64,000 nt of DNA from Synanceia verrucosa. Taxonomy: Eukaryota > Chordata > Actinopteri > Perciformes > Synanceiidae. Made by a program: the position numbers and the translations under genes. The stretch covers positions 11,176,007-11,240,006 of the forward strand of contig CM056567.1 in NCBI GenBank assembly GCA_029721515.1, given 5' to 3'. This document shows positions 49,001-55,985 of the stretch, piece by piece. A model generated the notes under the pieces. It was not told the DNA's origin. It ran no database searches and worked only from the letters and a program-made list of their open reading frames with translations. Each line of letters begins with the position of its first letter. The first letter of the stretch is position 1.

Positions 49001-50419
49001 ACAGTCTAACATGAAAAACATGACCGTGTTTTATACAAATGCTGCAATATTTAAAGCATACAACCAATCAAAAACTATGTAAAAACCAAAACTAAAGGCA
49101 GACAGTGTGTTTGTTAAAATGGTAACCTACTGTAGATAGAAATGATTTCTCAGGCAAAAAGCTGTTCCAAAGTTGAGGAGTTAAAACTGCAGAGGACAGA
49201 GAGCCTCTGCATTTGAAACAGGAACCAGGGACAGATAAAAAGCACACGATCAGAGTCAGAGCTCAAGTATCTTACATATGCAGAGGCCAGGCCATGCAAG
49301 GCCTCATGTGCATCTAGTAATATTTTGAAATCAGTTGTTTTTTATTAGAAGTCAGTGAATGGAGGCAAAAGTTGGGGTGAGAGGACTGAGTAAATTAAAT
49401 AAAGAAGGAGTTTAAAGTAAAGCAGTTTGGGCAAGAAAATATTAAGGTATGCACATTTTTCACTGATGATATATGCTTTATTTTATATTTAAATATTATA
49501 TTTAAATCTCAACTGAAAGAGACAAGACTGGTTGAGTATTGTGATGTGTTCAAAGTTCCAATGCTGTACCACTGGTGGAGTTCATTGCCCACATAGACAA
49601 ATTACACTTACTACGTAGGTATACATGTTTCACTGTTATTCTAAAAATGGCAACATTTCAAATTTGATAGGGGTCATGTATATTCCGTTCAGATAGTCCA
49701 AATTTTTTAAGATGTAGCATTTTCCAATTTAGATGTGGGAAATGCCAGTATTATTCAGGTTTTTGGAGCCTTTGGAACAACTTGAGCAAAGTTTTTACCA
49801 TTTTTGTGAGATCCCTGCAGTCATTTGAACACTAAAAGCAGTAAATAATATCAATATTCAGAATAATATACATTACACATATACAGTGATTAATGTAGCA
49901 GTAGGTCTCTTCATTGCCATTCTGTTACTAGGACACAGCTTTGGTCTAAGTTTACTTCCTGTCAGCTGGTGCCTTAATAAACATTGGGACATTGGACCCA
50001 TTTAAAATGGTTTTGTTTTAAAGTTTGAAAAAAAGGTCTATCATATACTCCCAAAATTAAAAGCTTCCAGACGGGGTTCCAGGGGATCTTCAACACTTTT
50101 TCAGGAACATGGCCTGTCTGGGAAATGCAGGAAATTGCTGTACATTAAAGAACTAAAACAATTCATCATAAAATAACTCCTTTAAAACTGATGATGTCTA
50201 ACAATGTGAGAGTGTTTGATGCTCTGCTAGTTGCTCTTTAATCATAGTCTTGTCTCTATACTCTTTTTGCTGACTGTGTGATGCCATGATTTTATTTCAG
50301 ATGGCATCAGTGTGACAGGCCTGCCAATCTCCAGTCCACTGCGACAAGTCCTCAAACCCAGGCCCGAGACCAAGACTGTCGGCAGTGAGTCCGGCAAGGT
50401 GGAGTACAGCCATGTGAAG
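4500..50419 (+). CDS. trappc9: trappc9 (NIBP/Trs120), partial: nine internal coding exons
   Basis: Partial spliced gene for trafficking protein particle complex subunit 9. Joining the nine exons listed separately gives one uninterrupted frame of about 400 residues that I recognise as TRAPPC9 from blocks such as [41 protein letters not shown] and SGLYPVTLVGVP. TRAPPC9 is a TRAPPII-specific subunit acting at the trans-Golgi and recycling endosomes, where TRAPPII activates Rab GTPases (Rab11/Ypt31 type). In mammals it also binds NIK and IKK-beta and supports NF-kB signalling, and loss causes recessive intellectual disability with microcephaly. The segment runs from the end of the helical N-terminal half into the Ig-like beta-sandwich region. 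The 5' exons and the C-terminal exons (about 300 residues in human) are outside the window. Introns run from 151 bp to more than 13.5 kb. All internal phases match and all sites are GT-AG. Confidence 0.96.
7741..8260 (-). mobile_element. Penelope-like retroelement remnant, 3' end (GIY-YIG region)
   Basis: On the minus strand, 8257-8045 reads a peptide with the blocks KTHVQVLAKEDRRFERGVKE and AIF. This matches the VxILxREERWFERGVKEAI motif at the C-terminal end of the GIY-YIG endonuclease of fish Penelope-like elements, as I remember it. Downstream on the same strand are traces of the usual 3' region, including gaagcctcttgacgatgaga at about 7832-7813, which resembles the conserved fish tail GAAGCCTCTTGGATGAGAGG. 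The reverse transcriptase part is missing, so this is a 5'-truncated dead copy. A 19-bp hairpin lies inside it (8174-8216). Confidence 0.7.
8174..8216. repeat. Hairpin, 19-bp arms, 5-nt loop
   Basis: gagccatacgcttctggag and ctccagatgcgtatggctc pair at 18 of 19 positions around ctctt. It lies inside the Penelope-like remnant. At 43 nt it is shorter than a normal miRNA precursor. Confidence 0.8.
9007..9038. repeat. TTG/TTA compound microsatellite
   Basis: A run of ttg units passes into tta units (ttgttgttgttattgttatt and onward). Simple repeat in intron. Confidence 0.8.
13196..13322 (+). CDS. trappc9: trappc9 internal exon 2 of 9
   Basis: 127-bp exon. Its first two bases complete the glutamate codon begun at 4643, and it ends with CG of a split arginine codon. 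The acceptor is tatag at 13191-13195 and the donor is gtaaga at 13323. It encodes a stretch including EVTQSLENYTSKCPGG and then LPPVPFTKLPIV. The proline-rich LPPVPFTKLPIV block is a strong TRAPPC9 marker and links the helical half to the beta-sandwich half. An alternative acceptor two bases downstream (ag at 13196-13197) would break the frame, so I reject it. Confidence 0.96.
13323..14118 (+). other. trappc9 intron, 796 bp
   Basis: Short intron with donor gtaaga and acceptor ccag. No repeat or gene recognised in it. Confidence 0.9.
14119..14264 (+). CDS. trappc9: trappc9 internal exon 3 of 9
   Basis: 146-bp exon. The first base completes the arginine codon left at 13322, and the last base starts a split aspartate codon. 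The acceptor is ccag at 14115-14118; the donor is gtaagc at 14265, close to consensus. It encodes SVKLLNLPVSLRPHKVKGLL followed by [20 protein letters not shown] and GEERCKKI. The pattern is that of family members, with modest substitutions (for example Cys where I recall Asn after GEER in human). A nearby possible acceptor (cag at 14121-14123) would break the phase and was rejected. Confidence 0.96.
15875..16075 (-). repeat. Probable interspersed repeat fragment
   Basis: On the minus strand an open frame of 63 codons includes YLKWTAVFADPHTEYGCIIR. The DNA around ctcatactgaatatggatgc resembles a widespread fish repeat I remember, but I cannot place the family. The open frame may be accidental. 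Confidence 0.35.
16348..16705 (-). mobile_element. LINE 3' tail nested in the hAT element
   Basis: On the minus strand this ends aatttccctcattgagggat, then taataaaggga and a TTC microsatellite (the + strand GAA run at 16348-16366). That is the typical tail of fish L2/Rex-type non-LTR retrotransposons. The inner block containing gggggttcggtgccttgctc and agggcacctcggcagtgccc is a common fish LINE 3'-untranslated motif. The copy is 5'-truncated with no reverse transcriptase. Exact family is uncertain. Confidence 0.65.
16733..16990. repeat. Dispersed repeat, copy 1
   Basis: Shares long blocks with copy 2 near 41420-41580: ggaatgatagaaaa, gcttgatcaagtgata, agtcagcaacagtaggtct and tttattattaaccaatgggtt (21 shared bases given as a near-identical block at both sites). 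It forms the right half of the hAT-type element. Confidence 0.75.
18350..18411. repeat. Inverted repeat, 14-bp perfect arms
   Basis: acttcctggagtct (18350-18363) and agactccaggaagt (18398-18411) are exact reverse complements separated by 34 bp, followed directly by an A-rich tract. It may be the end of a small retroposed or foldback element. Confidence 0.7.
18480..18630 (+). repeat. Non-LTR retrotransposon 3' tail
   Basis: A T-rich stretch runs into ttgtaaagcactttgggt and tgtataaataaagaacatta. This is the usual 3' end of many fish non-LTR elements (TGTAAAGCACTTTGGGT followed by a TATAAATAAA word). No coding part remains. Confidence 0.55.
18979..19064 (+). CDS. trappc9: trappc9 internal exon 4 of 9
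   Basis: Short 86-bp exon. Two bases complete an aspartate codon, followed by exactly 28 codons, so it leaves in phase 0. The acceptor is a T-rich tract ending actag at 18974-18978; the donor is gtcagt at 19065. It encodes [20 protein letters not shown] and then PYELRVENM. The alternating hydrophobic pattern fits beta strands of an Ig-like domain. If skipped it would shift the frame, since 86 is not a multiple of three. Confidence 0.96.
22302..23184 (-). mobile_element. Foldback DNA element with about 270-300 bp inverted arms
   Basis: The left arm (22302-22570) and right arm (22887-23184) are imperfect reverse complements end to end. Shared words include agtcggagtgttg, cagtccttctag, gcaagtcaatggttctag, ccagactatcgatg and ctataatagtttgtttac. 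The outer ends read ttaaaggggt and, reversed, tttagaggggt. The 316-bp centre is not repeated and holds a decayed coding segment on the minus strand. No target duplication is clear. Long arms around a short unique centre suggest a non-autonomous DNA transposon; the superfamily is unknown to me, with ISL2EU or Harbinger-like elements as candidates. Confidence 0.75.
22571..22822 (-). pseudogene. Decayed P2X7-like cysteine-motif domain inside the foldback element
   Basis: Reading the minus strand from 22822 gives an acidic stretch with SDAFEDDDEQFF, EPEYTDEELREMDVKREER and RDWW, then CQ, a TGA stop, GNY and TRMQTEEEW. This resembles the W-C-x-C-G-x-C-x-x-M-x-T-x-x-E pattern of the P2X7 receptor cytoplasmic domain, copies of which occur in many fish repeat-associated genes, as I recall. 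The expected second Cys position is TGA and the third is TAT, each one base from a Cys codon. The segment ends at a GT (gtaaac) exactly where the left arm begins, so it may once have been an exon. It is non-functional as it stands. Confidence 0.55.
24750..24876 (+). CDS. trappc9: trappc9 internal exon 5 of 9
   Basis: 127-bp exon entering in phase 0 (first codon Gly) and leaving after one base of a split glycine codon. The acceptor is ttttcag at 24743-24749; the donor is gtgagt at 24877, full consensus. It encodes [20 protein letters not shown] followed by ESGLYPVTLVGVPRTAGNIT and LN. This is one of the best conserved blocks of the TRAPPC9 Ig-like region and decides the gene assignment almost by itself. 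It is only 151 bp from the next exon, the closest pair in the window. Confidence 0.97.
24877..25027 (+). other. trappc9 intron, 151 bp
   Basis: The shortest intron in the window, with donor gtgagt and acceptor cacag. No repeats. Confidence 0.95.
25028..25160 (+). CDS. trappc9: trappc9 internal exon 6 of 9
   Basis: 133-bp exon. Two bases finish the glycine codon, and it leaves with CG of a split arginine codon. The acceptor is cacag at 25023-25027; the donor is gtcaga at 25161. It encodes YHTSVFGVTSDCLLEGLPSV, then KTGGCLVEVIPSLPRLQLST and SLP. The VEVIPxLPRLQxSTSLPRS signature across this junction is characteristic of the family. No disrupted codons. Confidence 0.97.
25161..28895 (+). other. 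trappc9 intron, 3.7 kb
   Basis: Holds the 21-bp minisatellite (25874-26087), an A tract at about 26671-26686 and otherwise AT-rich unassigned sequence. Confidence 0.85.
25874..26087. repeat. 21-bp minisatellite, about 10 copies
   Basis: Diverged tandem copies of a unit close to ctcgtaaataatgactttatt. The unit is 21 bp, a multiple of three, so both strands stay open: the + strand repeats VNNDFIL and the - strand repeats YENKVVI-like heptads. These frames follow from the unit length and are not evidence for a protein. Confidence 0.9.
28896..29059 (+). CDS. trappc9: trappc9 internal exon 7 of 9
   Basis: 164-bp exon. The first base completes the arginine codon and the last base begins a split glutamate codon. 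The acceptor is aacag at 28891-28895; the donor is gttagc at 29060, an acceptable but weaker site. It encodes SAHTSQPTSKEELSSTVSVQ and then LFNGETQQLTITLDNIGSVD, ending ELTSKTVSTK. The N-terminal part is a serine/threonine-rich linker that varies among vertebrates. The rest is another Ig-like strand set (VQLFNGETQQLTITLDNIG). Confidence 0.96.
32430..32535. repeat. MITE-like fragment
   Basis: Begins ttaaaggtgcagcttgtggg and continues with catctagtggtgaggttgca, words I remember from a common teleost interspersed repeat. The other end is not clear. Confidence 0.4.
34238..34491. mobile_element. hAT MITE with exact 8-bp target duplication
   Basis: 254-bp element with target duplication ttcaccgt at 34230-34237 and 34492-34499. 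Terminal inverted repeats: left tagggctgggatgataaccg, right reversed tagggttgtgacggtatgga. No coding capacity. The 8-bp duplication places it in the hAT superfamily. The interior has ataccgcggtcgtgtgatgc and is AT-rich in the middle. Confidence 0.9.
34994..35415. mobile_element. TTAA-bordered short interspersed element, copy 1
   Basis: Bordered by ttaa on both sides (34997-35000 and 35412-35415), with inner inverted ends agctgtagttag and, reversed, agctctagttgg. It shares gatttgaaagtgg, agccacgcccc, ttctgcagaggagtgtgctg, gatgagacatgaaggcatct and gattggttctttccattcag with the copy at 52081-53015. TTAA borders are the piggyBac target signature, but the ends lack the usual CCC start, so the superfamily is open. 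Confidence 0.65.
36788..36828. repeat. Perfect hairpin, 15-bp arms, 11-nt loop
   Basis: ttctttctcattgga (36788-36802) and tccaatgagaaagaa (36814-36828) are exact reverse complements around tggctatttag. Each arm carries an ATTGG/CCAAT box. Function unknown. Confidence 0.85.
36955..37160. repeat. Probable interspersed repeat
   Basis: Contains acttcacccacaaaatgaat and gcatgactccacagtgaaca, words I recall from a common fish repeat family. Ends not defined. Confidence 0.35.
37859..38312. mobile_element. CAGGGTTC-ended MITE with a nested older fragment
   Basis: Ends are inverted: left cagggttcctgt, right reversed cagggttcttgc. The interior repeats ggtcttaaa and gtcttaaat. A segment near 38098-38192 (agattaatcggttatcagat and then caatattggcatcggcctca) resembles a different common fish repeat. 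A possible short duplication gaatg flanks both ends, too short for hAT, so the boundary is approximate. Confidence 0.55.
39267..39419 (+). CDS. trappc9: trappc9 internal exon 8 of 9
   Basis: 153-bp exon. Two bases complete a glutamate codon, and it leaves after one base of a split aspartate codon. The acceptor is gtgcag at 39261-39266; the donor is gtgagt at 39420, full consensus. It encodes KVFGEFLSWELEEALSHLPL, then KSGQAVTLTVSIKVKLDFSG and QENLLQDLND. The IKVKLDFSxQENLLQDL block is a TRAPPC9 hallmark. The length is a multiple of three, so skipping it would keep the frame; I see no direct evidence of alternative use. Confidence 0.97.
41420..41600. repeat. Dispersed repeat, copy 2
   Basis: Matches 16733-16990 in order and orientation (ggaatgatagaaaa, gcttgatcaagtgata, agtcagcaacagtaggtct, ttattattaaccaatgggtt, attctacaattgaata). 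It lacks the nested LINE seen at copy 1 and runs into the microsatellite that carries the Tc1 insertion. Confidence 0.75.
41685..41818. repeat. TA/TG-rich microsatellite, left of the Tc1 insertion
   Basis: Irregular tatatgtg/tatacaca array ending in the TA target site. It continues on the right of the element as 43002-43058, so the transposon split one simple repeat. Confidence 0.85.
41819..43001 (-). mobile_element. Tc1-type transposon, internally deleted, intact ends
   Basis: 1,183-bp element between TA dinucleotides (41817-41818 and 43002-43003). The terminal inverted repeats begin cagtcatggaaaaaattatt and are identical over 51 bp, then remain similar for about 15 bp more. A transposase gene on the minus strand is interrupted by an internal deletion. 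Full-length relatives are about 1.4-1.6 kb. Perfect end identity suggests a recent insertion. The element lies antisense to trappc9. Confidence 0.95.
42116..42720 (-). pseudogene. Tc1 transposase, internally deleted
   Basis: The start codon at 42720-42718 opens MPKTKELCEATKAAILALLE, the N-terminal DNA-binding helix of Tc1 transposases, and continues to RQVAKKL. Near 42620-42632 the frame changes to one reading AYNPDC, then HGGGSVMIWGCFS and on to a stop at 42116. The second part holds the catalytic DNAPCHTA block and SPDLNPIENLW (the second D and the final D/E region of DDE transposases). The deletion removed most of the helix-turn-helix region and the first catalytic Asp block, and it also shifts frame, so the enzyme is dead. 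The C-terminal frame (149 codons from its first Met) has no internal stop. Confidence 0.9.
43026..43058. repeat. CA microsatellite
   Basis: About 16 AC units, the right-hand continuation of the simple repeat split by the Tc1 element. Confidence 0.95.
43432..43645 (-). repeat. Fish LINE-type 3' tail (AAATGGACTGCATTTATATAGCG family)
   Basis: Starts with aaatggactgcatttatata and gcgctttt and continues through acactcacccaccagtggca and gtctcaaggacac, a pattern found in many fish repeats. The reverse complement ends in a ctatataaatgc word like other non-LTR tails. No coding part. Confidence 0.6.
44486..44505. repeat. GT microsatellite
   Basis: About ten GT units in intron. Confidence 0.9.
45584..45778. 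repeat. Direct repeat pair, copy A
   Basis: Shares ctagatgcat, tgctaaggacaggtttcaca, gattttggctgt, ggtaaaat and gacatgactg in order with copy B at 47838-48072. Family unknown. Confidence 0.8.
47400..47515 (-). repeat. Interspersed repeat fragment (GAGCTGCAACTA-type)
   Basis: Read on the minus strand, the end tagggctgcaactacagatt followed by ATT-rich words matches the start of a ubiquitous fish repeat; a longer, opposite-strand copy is at 55757-55985. Confidence 0.5.
47838..48072. repeat. Direct repeat pair, copy B
   Basis: Same orientation as copy A, 2.25 kb downstream, with extra sequence of about 40 bp before the shared gacatgactg end. Confidence 0.8.
48649..48727. promoter_or_regulatory. 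Candidate regulatory segment: perfect hairpin plus two CRE sites
   Basis: A perfect inverted repeat (aatttcccct at 48649-48658 and aggggaaatt at 48664-48673, 5-nt loop) is followed by two full consensus CREB/ATF sites TGACGTCA at 48693-48700 and 48720-48727. Two exact 8-bp palindromes 27 bp apart are unlikely by chance in AT-rich intron. Whether this is an enhancer or promoter is inference only. Confidence 0.4.
49100..49445. repeat. Probable LINE-derived fragment
   Basis: Contains gctgttccaaagttgaggag, aggccaggccatgcaaggcc and gaagtcagtgaatggaggca, resembling a widespread fish non-LTR repeat I remember. No open frame is preserved. Confidence 0.4.
50301..50419 (+). CDS. trappc9: trappc9 internal exon 9 of 9 in this window
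   Basis: 119-bp exon. Two bases complete an aspartate codon followed by 39 whole codons, so it leaves in phase 0. The acceptor is ttatttcag at 50292-50300; the donor is gtgaat at 50420. It encodes GISVTGLPISSPLRQVLKPR, then PETKTVGSESGKVEYSHVK. The second half is a low-conservation linker ending at the conserved YSHVK. In human the next exon continues with an LNFKYSGG-type block; I found nothing matching that downstream to position 64000. Confidence 0.95.
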
Positions 50420-52080
50420 GTGAATGAACAGTAGCCTGTGTAATGTACATAAGTCCAATTGTATATTCAATATGCAAGCAGTTGAAAATATGTTTTCACT
50501 CTGGTGCAGTCTCACTGCACCTTTTCTTTCTGCACATAATGAATATCTTAGTTTGGGATATTTAACCCCACCTCACTCTTGCTACTTCCCTTCCCCTCTC
50601 TTTGAAAAGGGTGAGTTTGACTTTGCAGAAGCTGGGGTCAAACTAAAGAATTATTTACCGCCAAAGTACTGCTTTTGCTATTGAAAGAACACCAAGTTTA
50701 TTTGGCTGGTGTCTCACCTTGGCTGCAGGTGCACTTTGCTCTTTGAATAAAGACTCAGAGCTCCAACAGGCATGGGGACGAGAGAAAACTGTTCACAGTG
50801 TTTTTGAGTGAAACTGCAAAGAGTGCAAAGAGGGGAAAATAGATAGTGTGACAGGGAAGGAAAATGGAGACTTTTGTATGCAGTAGAGCTGATCAGCAGG
50901 GATGACGGTTTTGTGGAGGATATGTGGATGTCTGAGGGGTAGAAATGGTTGGTCTGACAGAGTCGACCTGCTGAGGGTCATCTGTAGCACGATAACCACA
51001 CCACCTGCAAGTGAGGCAACTGCATTTAAAAAACAGAGATGAATCCCTTTCTCTCCTCTGTGAATCATCTGGAGATAAAACATTGCTGTCTAATGTTGAG
51101 CTTCCAAACTAAACTTTTCTGACTTCCTTTCGAAAAGTTTGACAGGATGATGACTAATGGTACCGAGGATCTTTCTTCTCCATGGTCAAATCAGGCTTAG
51201 TCAGAGACAGGTTTTAAAACACAAGTCAGAATTGTTGCAATTGGCAGCGTTGCATGAATTTTCTTTGTGTATAAAATGGAAGGAGGGAACACTAGATGAA
51301 CACAAAGTGGCATGAAATATCTGTGATTAAAAACGAAAGCTAGCGACTAAAATTTATTCACATTGCAAAATTGAAAACAAGAAGCTGTAAACACAATAGA
51401 AGGAGGCCCATGTAAAGATGCTCACACGTTTGGGTATCTGGAGTTCCCACCTGCACACAGGATAAACATGCTGTATGTATGGCAAAAAGTATTAATTTAC
51501 ATTCTTACTCTACCGACATCCTCCTCATGTTCCACATTTCTTTCCCCTTTGGATTTACTGCATAACATGTTCTATATCTAATACCTATGCAGCAAGGTTG
51601 GAAAAAGAGCCAGCCATTGTTAAAGGCGAGCTGGGCATTTTAATTAGCGGTCAGGCTTATTAGAGGGAGGGTTTGACTGGCAGCTCTGACTTTCATAGTT
51701 GAATTTAGGTGTAGGAACCATGGTTTGAATAAAGCCAATTACACAAGAACTCTTGTCCTTCTAGAGGGCGTGAGCTCCTTCTCCTTTCATTTTATAGACG
51801 GGCTGTTGGACATGCAGTGGACACCAGGGTGATTCATTTCACTGTGTGCTCAACAAAAGCTTTTGCTGATTTGCCTGCACATTGTAGTAAATGTATTCCA
51901 GCTGCATGACTCATCGTCATCATGGGCTGGTGTTGTTTTCAACACTTTGACTCAAACCCACAGCCACTTGAATGCTGACATCAAAGGGGTGGACATATAA
52001 GACAGTGTGCATCGTAAATCCAATTTAACGAGGATGATTGCTCGTCCATTACCAGAAAATTGTGCATATTTAGACAACAG

Positions 52081-53015
52081 TTAAAGCTATAGTCCGTCAT
52101 GTTAGAAAGCTAGCAGGATTTGAAAGTGGCGCCTCCTCTAAGCTCCTCCCCCTTCCATCAGTGCTCTGTCCAAAGCCACGCCCCCTCAAACCTGAACAAT
52201 CTGATGGTAGGATTGAGCAGAGAGAGGAGAGCCGTTATGCTACATCACCACAGTTACAAAACATCCCGTTCAAAGCCAATATATCAACGTCATTTTATCA
52301 CAATTATAATGCAGACCCTGGAGACCATGGCTGTACAATGTGATCAAAATGGCATATCTTATAACCACTTCAATACAAGCAGCACCCTCAACGGGCTTAC
52401 ACCTACAGAAAAGTTAATGTTAGCATCTAATACAAGCAACAAAAGTTGGCAAACATTACATATTTCAAGAAAATAACAAATCTCCTGAAGCTAAAGAAAT
52501 AATTTCCTATACAACAGAAAGAAAACAACTTCTGCATCACTTTTTAGTCCCTTCAGATGCCTCAGTTTGTCCTCTTAGCTTTATCCAGAGTTTTGTCTTT
52601 CAGTCTTTTCTGCCTCCCTCTTTCTTCTCTTTGTCTGTTTAGCAGGGTGAACTGTCAGAAGTAACACTGGAAGTGGTATTTTTGGCTGCATTTTCTCTGT
52701 CATTGTTCCCTACAGAACAGATTCTCCTCCTAACTCTGTATTTTCTGCAGAGGAGTGTGCTGGATATTTACAGCAACATGGGGAGGAGAGAGGAACAGAG
52801 GGCGGTGTGAGCAGGATGAGACATGAAGGCATCTGATTGGTTCTTTCCATTCAGACCGAATGACAGGGATTGGTCAGAGTTTTTACAGTCCTGTAGCTGC
52901 TACGGAGGTCTGATTCTTTTCCTTCCTTTTTTGAATACATAATGTATTGACTGCTCTCAGGATGGAAGGACATCATCATCAGCGCTGGAAAAAAATATGT
53001 TTAATTCTCAGACAG
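52081..53015. mobile_element. TTAA-bordered interspersed element, copy 2 (longer form)
   Basis: Left end ttaaagctatagtccgtcat, then the same blocks as copy 1 (gatttgaaagtgg, agccacgcccc, ttctgcagaggagtgtgctg, gattggttctttccattcag). It has about 540 bp (about 52186-52728) where copy 1 has none. The right end is diverged after cagacagacct. The simplest reading is that copy 2 is closer to the parent and copy 1 carries an internal deletion. Confidence 0.6.
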
Positions 53016-53548
53016 ACCTTATTGTTTATCTGTATGGCTTTATGAGAGTAGGTCTGTGATTTTAACCTGAGAACACATTTGGTGGCATTCGGTGTGAATA
53101 ATCACAACTTAATGTGTGTTTTTACACAACCACTCAATATGAACAATATCTTGCCCAGTATCTTTGGTCTTGGTCTGTTGGCTGGATGTCAGTGCCAGCA
53201 AAGCTTTTCCTCCATATTTCTCTGTTATCTCATCTGTCTGTGTCTCTCCTCTCTTTCTGTGTATGTTGCCTTCACCCTCAGACAGTTTTTAGAACAGGAC
53301 AATCTTCCGTCCTCGATTTGTAAAAGGAAGTGCTGAGCGCCACTGTGTTTGTATGATAGACTGAAAGAGAATATATATTACCTGCTAATAACTCATTTTG
53401 GCCTGGCGGAGGGATGGACAGATGTACAGCAAATTGAAAAGCCAAACTCGCTGGCAGTAAAGCTAGGTGTTCCCTGCATATTTTAATTTTGGCAAGTGAC
53501 AAGCAAGTGTGAATTTGAATTTGGTCGTTTTTATTATTTCTATACTCT

Positions 53549-53581
53549 ACACACACACACACGCACACACACACACACACA
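53549..53581. repeat. CA microsatellite
   Basis: About 16 AC units with one g interruption (acgcac). Confidence 0.9.
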
Positions 53582-55160
53582 TTTTGTACACTATTTTGGT
53601 GCTGGCATTCTTCATATAGCATATAGCACATAGCATATATACTGGATCTTGCAGACTGTGAAGTCAAGCGTCATCAATCATGACTGATCTGTAATCACCA
53701 CAGGAGTCAACACGTTTATCTCACTGACCTTTCATTGCTCAACCTTAGCACCCGTTTTTTTTTTTGTTTTTTTTTCAGTCCTCCCACCAAATCGGGAATG
53801 CCTGTGGGCTTGAAAAATGTCTATGCTGTCATGGTGGGATGGATCCACCACAGGTGAAGGAGCTCAGCCGCTCGGGCATGTTGGTTTTGCCGATTGTTTG
53901 CTCATTTTCAAAGACTCATTCCCTAGGACAGTGAGGACACGTCCACAACTTGGTCTCTTTGTCAATTACTCCTCTCACCTCATCACTTTATGTCTTTATG
54001 TCTCATTCCACCTAGCCGTCCTCAGTGGGAGAACGTCACCTCTTCAAGCTGTGTTATGATTGTCCCCAGTGGGTGCAGTGGATTTATATGAGGGGTGACA
54101 TGACTGGCAGACTGGGTGTAATCCCACCTTTTTGATTGCCCATGAGTCTACAGTATGCTGGCTGGCGTGCAGTTCGACTCACTACCTTAGCCTTCCTGTG
54201 AACCTATCTTCACTGGACAGATGTCATCGAGGGGCATTTCGAGTGAAGCTATGATACTGGAACAGGCAGAGTGCTCTGACACACCCAGCAATTATCTTCA
54301 AAACGCCAAATGTCTAGGGTGCTGCAAAGCTGCATCCAGTCTACTTTCACTTCTTTCTTCATAATGCCATGTACAGAGATTGCTGTTAGAATGCAGATGG
54401 ATGTGGTCCTCTGAGGCTGGAGAGCAAACAAGAGATGAGGCTGTTACTGCTTCCTCCTGCCAATATCAGCAGGTTTAGAGTGCATATTTTCCTATATGAC
54501 ATGCACGTTTTAACACAGCCAAATATGAAATAGTTCCATATGAGGTGGTCATTCATTGGTGAGCTATTACTGGATTGGACGCTACAGTAATACTGTCTTT
54601 GACTATGAGTGTCACAGTACAAGATGTTAGTAATTGTGAAATGTCACGATCCTTGATACACACTCCTTTATCACTGTTTGCATGCTATATTTTGGAAATT
54701 TATGATTAATCCCTGATGATCCACCAAACAGAGATGAAACGCAGGTGCCTGTGGCAGAATTTAGTATAATGTGGTCACACCGCTTTTGTAGGTTGAAGAA
54801 GACACCATAGAGACAAACCTCTGGTGTGTTGTATGTGTGTTGCATCACATCAATACAACATCATAGAAAGCAGCATCTGTATTTATGACACTATTGAAAG
54901 TCATGAATTTTTAAATATTGTCTGTCGTGCTGTAGTACCACCTAAGCTCGGTTGCCGTTTCATAATTTTAACTATCTTTTGATTGCCGGTAAACACAACC
55001 TGCTGTGTGTATGCTTAGATATTAACCTCAAACAAGCTGGTGAGAGGATTAGATCACACTTCAGAAAAGCCAGTGTAAGCGTTTTCTTCACAATGAAGAG
55101 TGTGTCTGTGGTTGTGTGCAGAACCTGAAAGAACCTGGCCTGCAGACAAGAAACGCTGGC

Positions 55161-55191
55161 GCACGCACGCACGCACGCACGCACACACACA
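55161..55191. repeat. GCAC tetranucleotide plus CA microsatellite
   Basis: Five GCAC units, then AC units. Alternating purine/pyrimidine throughout. Confidence 0.9.
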
Positions 55192-55756
55192 TACTACCGG
55201 TGTTGGGGTGGGCAGAGCTTTTTCAGGGCTAATCAAATTCAGTGGAGACAGAGGCAGAGCCGGCTGCCTGCCTGCCAGCCATCCTGCTATTTTTAGAAGC
55301 CAGCCTCCTGATGGCGGTTCAGCTCTCTTCACAGATAGAGATCCCAGCGCGTGATACAGATATTTATAACTGCCACAGCTGTCTGCCCAAGTGTGAAACT
55401 CCAGCTGAACAACCAAATTATTTTCTTCTTTTCTTGACTCAGGATCAAACAGCTCCTCCTCCATTCCTTTTTTTATCTCTTTGTTCTCCGTCACCTTCAT
55501 GTTTAATTTTGTGTCATTTTGAATGAGTATTTTTTTTTTTGAAAGGTGATCTCTTTTATTGATCAACTGCTGATACACTGATCCGAGGTTATTTTCTGTT
55601 GCACAGAATCTGGAAAGTTCCATTTGTCTTATAGTTTGTAGGTATTAAGCCATTTCGACTAATAATTTTTTTCTTCTGTAGTATTTATTTCCTAATTTCC
55701 CCCCCAAAATCTGATGTAACTACAGAGTGTATTTATGCACATTAGTGTAGCGATCA

Positions 55757-55985
55757 TAATTGGAGCTGCAACTCATGATTGGTTTCATTGTCAATTAATC
55801 CATTGCTTTTTTTGGTCTGTGAAGTGTAAGAAAATGTTGAAAAATATAGATCCGTGTTTCCCAAAGCCCAAGATGACATCCTTAAAAGATAGCAAAATCG
55901 TAAATACCAGATTTTTGGGGGTTCAGTGGAAGCAAATTGTGAACATAAGAATGACTTACAATCACATTTGAACTTTTTCATGAAC
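55757..55985 (+). repeat. Interspersed repeat (GAGCTGCAACT-type)
   Basis: Starts ggagctgcaactcatgattg and contains tgtttcccaaagcccaagat and gacatcctt, hallmarks of a very common fish repeat as I remember it. Old and diverged. Confidence 0.55.

Larger units (their letters stand above)
39420..50300 (+). other. trappc9 intron, 10.9 kb
   Basis: Non-coding for the host. Contains dispersed repeat copy 2 (41420-41600), a microsatellite with an inserted Tc1 element (41819-43001), a LINE tail (43432-43645), a direct repeat pair (45584-45778 and 47838-48072), a diverged repeat (47400-47515), the hairpin plus double CRE segment (48649-48727) and a LINE-like fragment (49100-49445). Stretch 39420-41400 holds nothing I can name apart from AT-rich homeobox-like words at 41040-41250. 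Confidence 0.85.

Noticed and set aside
53278..53667. 129-codon open frame on the minus strand
   Set aside because: It includes translation of the CA microsatellite (a VCVCVC run) and has no recognisable domain.
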